From JADJLQ01 sp031417835 (GTDB lineage: Bacteria; Bacteroidota; Bacteroidia; Chitinophagales; Saprospiraceae), in assembly GCA_031417835.1 (NCBI GenBank), contig JANOWJ010000041.1, positions 1 through 64,000 of the forward strand: 64,000 bases of DNA, given 5' to 3'. Both the position numbers and the translations under genes were made by a program. Of the stretch, positions 33,536 through 42,475 are shown one piece after another (within the stretch, counting starts at the first letter, position 1; every line of letters begins with the position of its first letter). The notes below the pieces were generated by a model. That model ran no database searches and was not told the origin of the DNA. It worked only from the letters and a program-made list of their open reading frames with translations.

Positions 33536-35299
33536 ATGGCGGAACCACGACAAAAATTTAATTACTCACTCCTCAGGAGAGTTCTTCAACTTTCCATACC
33601 GTATAAAAAACTATTTATATGGACGATCGCCCTTGCTATACTTCAGGCTCCTCTCGGTATACTCCGGCCACATCTGATCAATGTGATGGTGGATGATCAT
33701 GTGATGAAAAATGTATTATCCGGTTTGGGTATGCTCGTTTTTTGGTACATGGTAGTCCTCGTCGGCACGGTTTGGTTGCGCTACGTATTTATATTGGCAA
33801 CTAATCGATTAGGACAATCGATCGTACGCGATCTTCGTACCCGGGTATTTAATCATGTCATTGATCTCAATCTTACCTACTTTGATAAAACGCCGATAGG
33901 CACTTCGACCACTCGTACCATCAACGACATTGAATCGATCAATGAAGTTTTTTCAGAAGGAGTGATCACTATACTCGCAGATATCTTAGGCTTGATTGCT
34001 GTATTGATCATCATGTTTGTCGTAAGTTGGAAGCTCAGTCTTATCTGTCTGACGACCTTACCTTTTCTGATCTATGCAAGTTATCTATTCAAAGAAAAAG
34101 TAAGGATCTCATTCCAACAGGTCAGGAGTCATATCGCCAAGATGAATTCGTTTCTGCAAGAGCGCATATCCGGGATGCGAATCATACAAATTTTCAACGC
34201 AGAACATCAGGAAATTGAAAAATTCAAAACGATCAATCGGGAGTATACTAAGGCAAATATCGATGGCATTTTTTATTATGCGGTATTTTTTCCTGTGGTC
34301 GAGTTGATCTCTGCCACCTCTCTTGCCCTCATGGTATGGTATGGATCCGGCGGGGTACTCTCTGGCGAAGTCACGCTAGGTGCTTTAATTGCCTTTCCCA
34401 TCTACTTGACGATGTTGTTCAGGCCTATTCGATTTATGGCTGATAAGTTCAATACCTTACAAATGGGATTGGTAGCTGCTGAGCGAGTATTTGCAGTGTT
34501 GGACAATGAAAGTAAGATCACGAATGAGGGTACTGTAAAAGCAGAGCGATTGCGAGGTGATATTTCGTTTGACCAGGTGCATTTCAGTTATATCCCGGGA
34601 CAAGAAGTACTCAAGGGTATCAGCTTTAACGTGCCTGCGTATAGCACGTTGGCTATAGTAGGTAGTACGGGCTCTGGTAAGACCACCATCATCAGCGTAC
34701 TGGACAGATTATATGACATTCAAAACGGATTTATCTATATCGATGGCAAAGATATTCGTCAATATGAATTGTTTTCGTTGCGACAACGTATAGGTGTGGT
34801 ACTACAAGATGTATTTTTATTTGGTGGCACGGTGATGGAAAACATCACATTTAGACAAGATCAAATATCCTCCGCTGAAGTACGAGCTGCCGCTGTACAA
34901 ATCGGAGCCCATGAGTTTATTGAAAAACTTCCCGGGGCTTATGATTTTGTAATTTCTGAGCGAGGTTCTAACCTATCTATGGGTCAACGACAATTAATCT
35001 CTTTCGTAAGGGCCCTTGTATTTAATCCTGACATCTTGATATTGGATGAAGCCACATCATCCATTGATCCGGAGACTGAGTCTGTAATCCAATACGCCAT
35101 AGAAAAACTGATCGAAAAAAGGACCTCTATCATCATCGCACACCGACTAAGCACGATACGCCATGCTGATCAAGTGATGGTGATGGATCACGGAGAAGTA
35201 AAAGAAATCGGCAGCCATGAAGCACTTTTAGAAGATCCACACGGACTTTACCGAAAATTGTATGAATATCAATTTTCTAGATATGTGGAAAGCGAATAA
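33536..35299 (+). CDS. ABC exporter, fused membrane and ATPase domains
   Basis: 587 residues from ATG 33536. Six membrane helices occupy about residues 25-310. The ATPase half is complete: Walker A GSTGSGKTT, Q-loop VVLQDVFLF, signature LSMGQRQLI, Walker B ILILDEATSSID, and switch His in IIAHRLSTI. A homodimer is expected, exporting lipids, peptides or drugs like MsbA and relatives. The signature reads LSMGQ rather than LSGGQ, common in Bacteroidota exporters of this type. It stands alone, 60 bases after radC. Confidence 0.93.
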   Translation: MAEPRQKFNYSLLRRVLQLSIPYKKLFIWTIALAILQAPLGILRPHLINVMVDDHVMKNVLSGLGMLVFWYMVVLVGTVWLRYVFILATNRLGQSIVRDLRTRVFNHVIDLNLTYFDKTPIGTSTTRTINDIESINEVFSEGVITILADILGLIAVLIIMFVVSWKLSLICLTTLPFLIYASYLFKEKVRISFQQVRSHIAKMNSFLQERISGMRIIQIFNAEHQEIEKFKTINREYTKANIDGIFYYAVFFPVVELISATSLALMVWYGSGGVLSGEVTLGALIAFPIYLTMLFRPIRFMADKFNTLQMGLVAAERVFAVLDNESKITNEGTVKAERLRGDISFDQVHFSYIPGQEVLKGISFNVPAYSTLAIVGSTGSGKTTIISVLDRLYDIQNGFIYIDGKDIRQYELFSLRQRIGVVLQDVFLFGGTVMENITFRQDQISSAEVRAAAVQIGAHEFIEKLPGAYDFVISERGSNLSMGQRQLISFVRALVFNPDILILDEATSSIDPETESVIQYAIEKLIEKRTSIIIAHRLSTIRHADQVMVMDHGEVKEIGSHEALLEDPHGLYRKLYEYQFSRYVESE

Positions 35300-35459
35300 A
35301 AATGACATTTTGCAGCAGGCACTGTGTTGTTAAAGCGCTCTATTCCGATGCAGACGATGGACCTATGGCGGATTTAATATAATTTTGGTCGATAATCTGG
35401 ATCTTTAGTAAACTTATGAACCAATAAATTTTGTTTCATCATATACATAACAAATTATC

Positions 35460-35873
35460 ATGCAAACTCGTCAGAATTCTACTACAAAAACTATCCTTGG
35501 CTTGGTTATCTTATTGGTCATCATCTGGGGAATCTTCATCGTTTTTAAAAGCATTTTCAATATGTTGGCATGGGCTGCGCCATTTCTTTTCATAGCAGCA
35601 CTCATAATCAACCACAAAGTGGTCTTGAGTTATGGCAAGATGTTGATCACCTTACTGCAGAAAAATACGGTCATGGGTATTATCGCTTTATTGCTTACCA
35701 TTTTTACTTTTCCTATTGTTGCGGCCATCTTATTAGGGCTGGCGATAATGAATAAAAAAGCCGAAGGATTTATGGAACAAGAGCGACAAAAGCGAGATGG
35801 TATACCTACAGACTTTAGGGAGATCTCTTCTATGCCCACCTCTGAATATGATGAGTTATTACGAAAAAAGTAA
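35460..35873 (+). CDS. Small hydrophobic membrane protein of unknown function
   Basis: 137 residues. Helices are visible near residues 12-30, 34-50 and 70-95, followed by a charged C-terminal tail (GFMEQERQKRDGIPTDFREI). I do not recognise a family. A short polar N-terminus without a signal peptidase site suggests an inner-membrane protein. It lies 160 bases after the ABC exporter and 57 bases before the glycosyltransferase, on the same strand as both. Confidence 0.65.
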   Translation: MQTRQNSTTKTILGLVILLVIIWGIFIVFKSIFNMLAWAAPFLFIAALIINHKVVLSYGKMLITLLQKNTVMGIIALLLTIFTFPIVAAILLGLAIMNKKAEGFMEQERQKRDGIPTDFREISSMPTSEYDELLRKK

Positions 35874-35930
35874 TACCATTTGATCATAGGCTACTTTTCG
35901 TAAACGCATGAAGATGACTATCTTGTCATC

Positions 35931-37043
35931 GTGTTTTGGATCGTATTTATTCTAACTGGAGCCTATGTCTTATTGGTCGGTATGGCCACTTATCTTTGGA
36001 ATACAAAAGATGCCACTGATAAAAAGCTTCAGCCGAGTACTACAAGACCTGCCTTTACCTTATTGATTCCATTTAGAAATGAAGGATCTAATCTCCCCTA
36101 TCTTCTAAAGGACCTGCAAGCCCAAAGTCTGGATAATCAATTCTGGAATTGCTTATTCGTCAATGATCATTCTGAAGATCAAAGTGTGCCGATACTGGAA
36201 GCTCTGCTCCAACCGAATCAAAAGCTTATCCATTCCCAGGGGCACGGTAAAAAAGCGGCCATTACATCGGGGTTGCATTTGATCCAAACAAACTATATCG
36301 TACAAACAGATGCAGATTGCAGAGTAGGCCCTCATTGGTTGACTTCAATCTATCAGGTTTTGATTCATCATCCTAGTGCATTTCTCACAGGACCGGTGGC
36401 TATTCATAAGCCAAGGACTACTTTAGATCATTTCCAAGCAATGGATTTGATGGCTTTGATGGGCATGACATCGGCCGGATTAAAGACCAAATGGTGGGCA
36501 ATGGCCAATGGGGCGAATATGGCCTACCCTACCCAACTCCTCAAGCATACAAATCATTCAGGGACGGGGCATCAGTTTGCTTCAGGTGATGATATGTTTC
36601 TAGTTGAGGCGGCAGGAAAAGCAACTCAGGACCCGATTCTATTTCATGCTGACCCACGAGCCATCGTCACGACTGATGCCTGTGCGGACATACCTTCTTT
36701 TATTAAACAAAGAATCCGTTGGGGTAGTAAAAATAAAGCAATGCGTGACCCCGGCATCAAAATAGCTCTTGCCATTCCTTTCTGTTTTAATCTTATGTTA
36801 GGATTTATCACTTTTGTCATGTTATTCAATTCGTCATTACTGCCTATAGGAGGGATAGTATGGATCATCAAGTTCGGTATTGATTTCATGTACTTATATC
36901 GATTGGCTCCATTTTTCCAATATCAATTGAATGCCTACCCATTTATGGTTTCTTCTTTAATTTATCCATTTTATCTAAGTTATTTGGCCATCTTAAGTAT
37001 TTTTAAACCTCAATATGAATGGAAAGGAAGGATCACCCAATGA
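35931..37043 (+). CDS. Membrane-anchored family 2 glycosyltransferase
   Basis: 370 residues from a GTG start. An N-terminal helix (residues 2-22) anchors a GT-A domain: LLIPFRNEGSNLPYLL, CLFVNDHSEDQSV, QTDADC (the metal-binding acidic motif) and QRIRWGSKNKA, the QxxRW-like acceptor motif of processive/lipid glycosyltransferases. Two or three helices close the protein. Enzymes of this form add sugars to lipids or carotenoids or build polysaccharide at the inner membrane. The gene overlaps the GMC oxidoreductase gene by 29 bases, so the two products may act on the same molecule. Confidence 0.88.
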   Translation: MFWIVFILTGAYVLLVGMATYLWNTKDATDKKLQPSTTRPAFTLLIPFRNEGSNLPYLLKDLQAQSLDNQFWNCLFVNDHSEDQSVPILEALLQPNQKLIHSQGHGKKAAITSGLHLIQTNYIVQTDADCRVGPHWLTSIYQVLIHHPSAFLTGPVAIHKPRTTLDHFQAMDLMALMGMTSAGLKTKWWAMANGANMAYPTQLLKHTNHSGTGHQFASGDDMFLVEAAGKATQDPILFHADPRAIVTTDACADIPSFIKQRIRWGSKNKAMRDPGIKIALAIPFCFNLMLGFITFVMLFNSSLLPIGGIVWIIKFGIDFMYLYRLAPFFQYQLNAYPFMVSSLIYPFYLSYLAILSIFKPQYEWKGRITQ

Positions 37044-38595
37044 AAAAGATATATATGACTACATAATCATAGGCTCAGGCTTTGGTGGTAGTGTATCAGC
37101 CATGCGTTTGGCTCAAAAAGGTTATTCTGTGCTTGTTTTGGAAAAAGGGAAAAAATATGAAGCACAAGATTTCCCAAAAAGCAATTGGAATTTTAGAAAA
37201 TATTTATGGGTGCCTTCACTGAGGTTTTATGGGTTTTTAAAACTCACACTCTTTAAAAAACTATTTGTGTTATCCGGAGTGGGTGTCGGCGGGGGTAGTC
37301 TGGTCTATGCAAATACATTGATGGAACCCACCGAGGCATTTTACACGCATATCCCTATTCAAACTAAAGATTGGAAGGTAATCTTGCGACCATATCTGGA
37401 TAAGGCAAAACATATGCTAGGAGTCACGCGTGCTAAAAATCACTACGCAGATGACTTGCTTTTAAAACAAGTGGCAGAAGAGATGGGCAAAGGTGCGAGT
37501 TATAGAGGTGTAGATGTAGGTGTATATTACAGCACCGATCCTACCCCAAAAGATCCCTATTTTAATGGCGAGGGACCCCTGCGCAAACCCTGCATAGAAT
37601 GCGCTGGATGCATGGTGGGGTGCCGGCATGAGGCCAAAAATACATTGGATAAAAACTATTTGTGGTTTGCTCAAAAATATGGTGCTCAGATCTTAGCTGA
37701 GACAGAGGCAGTAAAAATTGAATATCAAGAGGCAGACAGACAATATACTATTTTGACCAAATCCTCCACCAATAAAAGCCACCTCTACACCTTTCGATCA
37801 AATGGGTTGGTGATCAGTGGTGGAGTCTTAGGCACATTGAATCTACTCTTCAGACAAAAGTATGTGTACAAGACTATGACCAGATTATCGAATACATTGG
37901 GTCAACACATTTTGAGTAATTCTGAGTCTATCAGTGGGGTGATAGGTGCTCACAAAAAACTCAATCATGGCGTAGCCATTAGTTCTATCATACAAGCAGA
38001 TGAAAACACTCAGATCGAATTGTGTAAATTTCCTGATGGGTCAGGCTCCATGTTCCGTATGGCTTATCTGGCTGTGGGTGGTGGCCATCCGTTTATTCGT
38101 TTTTTGAAAGTATTCATTAATGCATTCATTCATCCTATGGACTTCCTACGTTGGATTCAAAGGGGTCATAGTGCAAAATATGGGGTGGTCGTGCTCGTCA
38201 TGCAAAGTCTTAAAAATGCATTGGCTATGCGGTGGACCGGGTCGCGCTTGACTTTGTCTACTGGTCCTAATGATGAGCCTATTCCTGTATTTATACCAGC
38301 TGGATATGATGCAATGAATAGATTGGCTAAAAACTCCGGCGGAGTCGCTGTGCATGCATTGACAGAGACTTTATTTAATATAGCTACTACAGCTCATATC
38401 TTGGGAGGTTGTCCTATGGGCGATGGTCTAGATACAGGTGTCGTCAATGATCGATTTGAAGTGTATGGCTATCCCCAAATGTATATTTTGGACGGCAGTA
38501 TCGTGCCGGCTAATATTGGAGTCAATCCTAGTCTGACCATCACTGCTCTCGCAGAATATGCGATGGATGAGATCAAAGTCCGAGACTCAAAATGA
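37015..38595 (+). CDS. GMC-type FAD oxidoreductase, cholesterol oxidase-like
   Basis: 526 residues. The FAD-binding Rossmann motif YIIIGSGFGGSVSAMRLAQKG lies at residues 16-36, and GVGVGGGSLVYANTL near 95 binds the flavin. A Cys-rich segment CIECAGCMVGC around residue 200 is shared by the bacterial cholesterol oxidase/GMC branch. The C-terminal end has AHILGGCPMGD and VNPSLTITALAEYAM, where the catalytic His region lies. The likely reaction is oxidation of an alcohol on a sterol, hopanoid or other lipid. It overlaps the glycosyltransferase gene by 29 bases. Confidence 0.9.
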   Translation: MNGKEGSPNEKDIYDYIIIGSGFGGSVSAMRLAQKGYSVLVLEKGKKYEAQDFPKSNWNFRKYLWVPSLRFYGFLKLTLFKKLFVLSGVGVGGGSLVYANTLMEPTEAFYTHIPIQTKDWKVILRPYLDKAKHMLGVTRAKNHYADDLLLKQVAEEMGKGASYRGVDVGVYYSTDPTPKDPYFNGEGPLRKPCIECAGCMVGCRHEAKNTLDKNYLWFAQKYGAQILAETEAVKIEYQEADRQYTILTKSSTNKSHLYTFRSNGLVISGGVLGTLNLLFRQKYVYKTMTRLSNTLGQHILSNSESISGVIGAHKKLNHGVAISSIIQADENTQIELCKFPDGSGSMFRMAYLAVGGGHPFIRFLKVFINAFIHPMDFLRWIQRGHSAKYGVVVLVMQSLKNALAMRWTGSRLTLSTGPNDEPIPVFIPAGYDAMNRLAKNSGGVAVHALTETLFNIATTAHILGGCPMGDGLDTGVVNDRFEVYGYPQMYILDGSIVPANIGVNPSLTITALAEYAMDEIKVRDSK

Positions 38596-38669
38596 GGTCA
38601 TGATGAATTAATACAAATTTCGACCGTGGATAGTACAATCCAGCTAAAACTTTTTATATATTTACTGCT

Positions 38670-39107
38670 ATGTATGAAATCATTAAACATCTTCATTCTG
38701 GCTTAAGGTGGTTGGTACTACTCGGATTGATTTACGCCGTTTATGATGCATACACGAAGTGGAAGCAAAATAGTCCATATAATAAGGATACCAAGAAAGC
38801 TGCCTTTATCGCATTTAATCTGACTCATACTCAGGCACTGGTGGGTTTAATAATTTATTTTATCACCCCTAGGATAGTATTTGGTCCTGGCTTGATGAAA
38901 GACGCTATTCAACGATTTTTTGCTATGGAGCATCCTCTGATGATGTTGATCGCGATCACTTTGATAACCATAGGGTATATCAAAGGGAAACGCGGCATCG
39001 CTGGGGGTAGTTTCAAGACGATTTTTTGGTTTTATTCAATCGCTTTGTTGATCATCTTGGCAAGTATACCCTGGCCCTGGATGAAATATGGCACAAGTTG
39101 GTATTAA
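38670..39107 (+). CDS. Four-helix cytochrome b561-like membrane protein
   Basis: 145 residues with four hydrophobic helices (near 12-28, 45-68, 85-103 and 115-135). His residues lie near helix ends (KHLHSGLRWLVLLG, LTHTQALVGL, AMEHPLMML), as in diheme cytochrome b561-type proteins, but I could not confirm a full heme-ligand pattern. It closes the strand-coherent run that contains the glycosyltransferase and GMC oxidoreductase (74 bases). An electron-transfer partner for the oxidoreductase is a reasonable but untested idea. Confidence 0.7.
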   Translation: MYEIIKHLHSGLRWLVLLGLIYAVYDAYTKWKQNSPYNKDTKKAAFIAFNLTHTQALVGLIIYFITPRIVFGPGLMKDAIQRFFAMEHPLMMLIAITLITIGYIKGKRGIAGGSFKTIFWFYSIALLIILASIPWPWMKYGTSWY

Positions 39108-39189
39108 ACGTAATTTGACTTTGGCCACCAGTCATATAATCTCGCTGAAATAACTCCTTACTGAATATTAAATCTCAACTTTTTAAAAT

Positions 39190-42100
39190 ATGTTAATACT
39201 TAAAAGCTTTAAAAAGGCACGAATATGGATATTCTCCATTGCCTTAGTGACTTTATGCAATGTGGCTGAAGCCCAGCGGACCATCACTGGCAAGATTATC
39301 GCCAGTGATGACAATGCCGGGGTGATCGGCGCTACGGTAGCGGTGAAAGGTTCTCTCCTTGGTACAGCTACAGATGTAGATGGAAATTTTTCGTTGTCTG
39401 TACCAAATGATGCCAAGGTCTTAGTCATTTCATCGGTTGGTTTCTATTCCCAGGAGGTAGATATCAGCACTGCTAATACGGTTGAAATTACAATGAACAT
39501 TGACGCTGCCACTCTAGATGAAATAGTAGTCACAGGCTATGCTTCACAAAGGAAAAAGGACATTACAGGTGCAGTCACTGTAGTCAGCGCTAAAGAACTT
39601 ACCGCTTTGCCAGCAGCCAGTGTGACTCAGATGTTACAAGGTAGAGCTTCCGGGGTTATGGTTGGAAACGACAACTCACCGGGAGGAGGTACGATGGTAC
39701 GGATCAGAGGATTTGGGTCTATCAATAATAATAGTCCATTGTATGTAATCGATGGTGTTGCGACTCAGGGCACCTTGAATCAATTAAATCCGAATGACAT
39801 TGAATCTATGCAGATCCTCAAAGATGCATCGGCTGCATCTATCTATGGTGCCAGAGCGACCAATGGTGTAGTCATCGTCACGACCAAGAAAGGAAAAATA
39901 GGTGATCCCGTCATCACCTTCGACTATTATACAGGCACTCAAAAACCAGGAAGGCAGCTCGAGCTATTGAACACACAACAATTAGGTCAGTACTTATACT
40001 TAGCTGATATCGGGGCTGGAAAAAACCCATCTGTATCTTCACCCTCTGCTCAATATAAATTTGGACCAAATGGTGAGCAAACCATTGCCGATTTCATTTA
40101 TCCAAATGTATTTGGAACCTTACCGGCCAATTTTACATATACGAACGACATAGCTGATCCAGCTTTAGGCAAAACGGCCTACAATACGACCAAGGCAAAT
40201 AAAGATGGTACTAACTGGCAAGATGTGATCTTCGATCCGGCTCCTATAGCTAATTATCAATTGGGCGCCAGTGGAGGAACCAAAAATGGCAAATTCGCTA
40301 TTTCCGCCAATTACTTTAAACAAGATGGAATTTTAAGATATACCAATTATGATCGCTATTCGGTAAGAGCAAATACAGAGTTTACAAAGGGTAGTTTCAC
40401 ATTCGGAGAAAACTTTACGTATGCCTATGATGAACGACAAGGTATAGCCAACAATAATGAATCTAACCCGATTATGTTTGCCATCAGAGTACATCCTATT
40501 ATACCCGTCTTTGATGTTACCGGAGGCCCAGTCGAATTAGGAGGAAGTAATACTTCTCCATACAATGGTTTTGCAGGTAGCCGAGGAGTAAATCTAGGTA
40601 ATGCACCCAATCCACTGGCTCGTCTATATAGAGAAAAAGATAATATCACAAAAGGCTCGCACATCTTTGGAAATGTATTTGGTGAAGTCGCTTTTCTTAA
40701 ACATTTGAAAGCAAGGACCAGTTTAGGTCTAGAATACAATCTATTTAATCGATCAGAATATTTTCATAGAGACATTGAGGCAGCGGAGCCAAGAAACGCC
40801 AATAGTTTTAATGTAATTAACAATACGGATCGATCTCTTACTTGGTTTAATACCTTGACCTATGATCGAACTTTAGGATCTCATAATATTAAAGTACTGT
40901 TAGGCACAGAAGCTGTGACTACCGATGCACGGGGCTTTGTCGCCAGCAGAAGCAACTTTGCTTTTGATGATTTAGACTACCGCTATCTTGATGCAGGCTC
41001 TTCTGCAGGTTTGAGTAATTCAGGTGGAGGTGCTACGCTTACTGCGCTTTTTTCACAGTTTGGTAAAGTAAATTATGCTTATAAAGATCTCCTATTAGCA
41101 GATGTCACTTTTAGGCGAGATGGATCTTCAAGGTTTTCTGCCAGCAACCGATGGGCTACGTTTCCTGCATTTTCTGTAGGATTAAGGCTTACAGAATTGG
41201 GATTCATGAAAGACATTCCTTTAGTCAATGAATTGAAAGTGCGTGCAGGCTGGGGCAAAACCGGCAATCAATTGATTCCTAATGTATACAATGCCTATAC
41301 TTTATATGCTCCAGATCCTATCAACAATGCATACGATATCAATGGTACCGGCTCTACGATCGTTGGTGGTTTTGACTTAGTACAATTTGGTAATTCAAAC
41401 GGAAAATGGGAAACGAACACTTCTACTAATATTGGAATAGATGCAGTTTTACTCAATAATAAATTAGAAGTAGTATTTGACTGGTATAATCGTATTACCT
41501 CTGATATGTTGACACAGATTGCACCCCCTCGTACAGCGGGTAGTGGAACTGTACCTTATACTAATATCGGAGAAATCCGCAATAGAGGTATTGATCTTGG
41601 ATTAAATTTTAGAGATCAGGTCGGTAATTTCAGATATCAAATAGGTCTAAATTTTTCACATTACAAAAACGAGGTTCTAAAACTTAATGATAATCCGCTG
41701 GCTACTGTATTTGGTTTTGCAACTCGACTACCCGCTATATCTGCTACAAGAGCAGGGTTGCCTATCGCAAGTTATTATGGCTATATCGTGGATGGTGTGA
41801 TCAAAGATAAGGCCGAAGCCGATGCGGCTCCAAAGTTTGGTACGTATACTAAGGAAGGTACGTTCAAATTCAGAGATGTAAATGGTGACAATGTCATCAC
41901 CGCTGCAGATCGTACTATTATAGGAAATCCTCATCCAGACTTTACATACGGTTTGAATATTAATCTTGGTTTTAAAAACTTTGATTTTACAGTTTTTGCA
42001 CAAGGGTCTCAGGGAAATGAGATTTTCAATTATGTGCGATATTGGACTGATTTCAATACGTTTCAAGGGAATAGATCTATAGAAATATTGAACGATTCCT

Positions 42101-42447
42101 GGAAAAAATCCGGCGATGTCGCTAAACTTCCCAGACTCAACTCTGGTGACGCGACCAGTCAACAGATCTCTACTTATTTTATTGAGGATGGATCTTATAT
42201 GAGGATAAAAAATGCACAATTGACCTATTCCATTCCTAACCTAATTACCAAACGTATAGGTATCAGCAATGCACAGGTATATGTACAGGGACAGAATTTA
42301 TTTACATTTACGAAGTACACCGGCCTCGATCCGGACATCAATCTTCGAACTTCTGGTAACGACAATCAAGATATACACATGGGTATCGATGAAGGTGCCT
42401 ACCCGGTATCAAAATCATTTTTATTTGGTGTACGCTTAACTTTTTAA
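39190..42447 (+). CDS. SusC/RagA-type TonB-dependent outer membrane transporter
   Basis: 1085 residues. A signal peptide (to about residue 28, NVAEA|Q) leads to a CarboxypepD_reg-like domain (RTITGKIIASDDNAGVIGATV), then the TonB-dependent plug (GYASQRKKDITGAVTVV, VRIRGFGSINNNSPLYVIDG, IYGARATNGVVIV) and the beta-barrel ending in FLFGVRLTF. SusC proteins take up oligosaccharides or peptides with a SusD lipoprotein lid. Its partner gene starts 28 bases downstream. No glycoside hydrolase, sulfatase, sigma/anti-sigma pair or hybrid sensor is nearby, so the substrate is unknown. Confidence 0.96.
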   Translation: MLILKSFKKARIWIFSIALVTLCNVAEAQRTITGKIIASDDNAGVIGATVAVKGSLLGTATDVDGNFSLSVPNDAKVLVISSVGFYSQEVDISTANTVEITMNIDAATLDEIVVTGYASQRKKDITGAVTVVSAKELTALPAASVTQMLQGRASGVMVGNDNSPGGGTMVRIRGFGSINNNSPLYVIDGVATQGTLNQLNPNDIESMQILKDASAASIYGARATNGVVIVTTKKGKIGDPVITFDYYTGTQKPGRQLELLNTQQLGQYLYLADIGAGKNPSVSSPSAQYKFGPNGEQTIADFIYPNVFGTLPANFTYTNDIADPALGKTAYNTTKANKDGTNWQDVIFDPAPIANYQLGASGGTKNGKFAISANYFKQDGILRYTNYDRYSVRANTEFTKGSFTFGENFTYAYDERQGIANNNESNPIMFAIRVHPIIPVFDVTGGPVELGGSNTSPYNGFAGSRGVNLGNAPNPLARLYREKDNITKGSHIFGNVFGEVAFLKHLKARTSLGLEYNLFNRSEYFHRDIEAAEPRNANSFNVINNTDRSLTWFNTLTYDRTLGSHNIKVLLGTEAVTTDARGFVASRSNFAFDDLDYRYLDAGSSAGLSNSGGGATLTALFSQFGKVNYAYKDLLLADVTFRRDGSSRFSASNRWATFPAFSVGLRLTELGFMKDIPLVNELKVRAGWGKTGNQLIPNVYNAYTLYAPDPINNAYDINGTGSTIVGGFDLVQFGNSNGKWETNTSTNIGIDAVLLNNKLEVVFDWYNRITSDMLTQIAPPRTAGSGTVPYTNIGEIRNRGIDLGLNFRDQVGNFRYQIGLNFSHYKNEVLKLNDNPLATVFGFATRLPAISATRAGLPIASYYGYIVDGVIKDKAEADAAPKFGTYTKEGTFKFRDVNGDNVITAADRTIIGNPHPDFTYGLNINLGFKNFDFTVFAQGSQGNEIFNYVRYWTDFNTFQGNRSIEILNDSWKKSGDVAKLPRLNSGDATSQQISTYFIEDGSYMRIKNAQLTYSIPNLITKRIGISNAQVYVQGQNLFTFTKYTGLDPDINLRTSGNDNQDIHMGIDEGAYPVSKSFLFGVRLTF

Positions 42448-42475
42448 TAAACTATAGTCTTTAAACTAATTGAAT

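Noticed and set aside
37015..37043. 29-base overlap of two genes as a frameshift
   Set aside because: Both proteins are complete and full length for their families, so it is an ordinary overlap.
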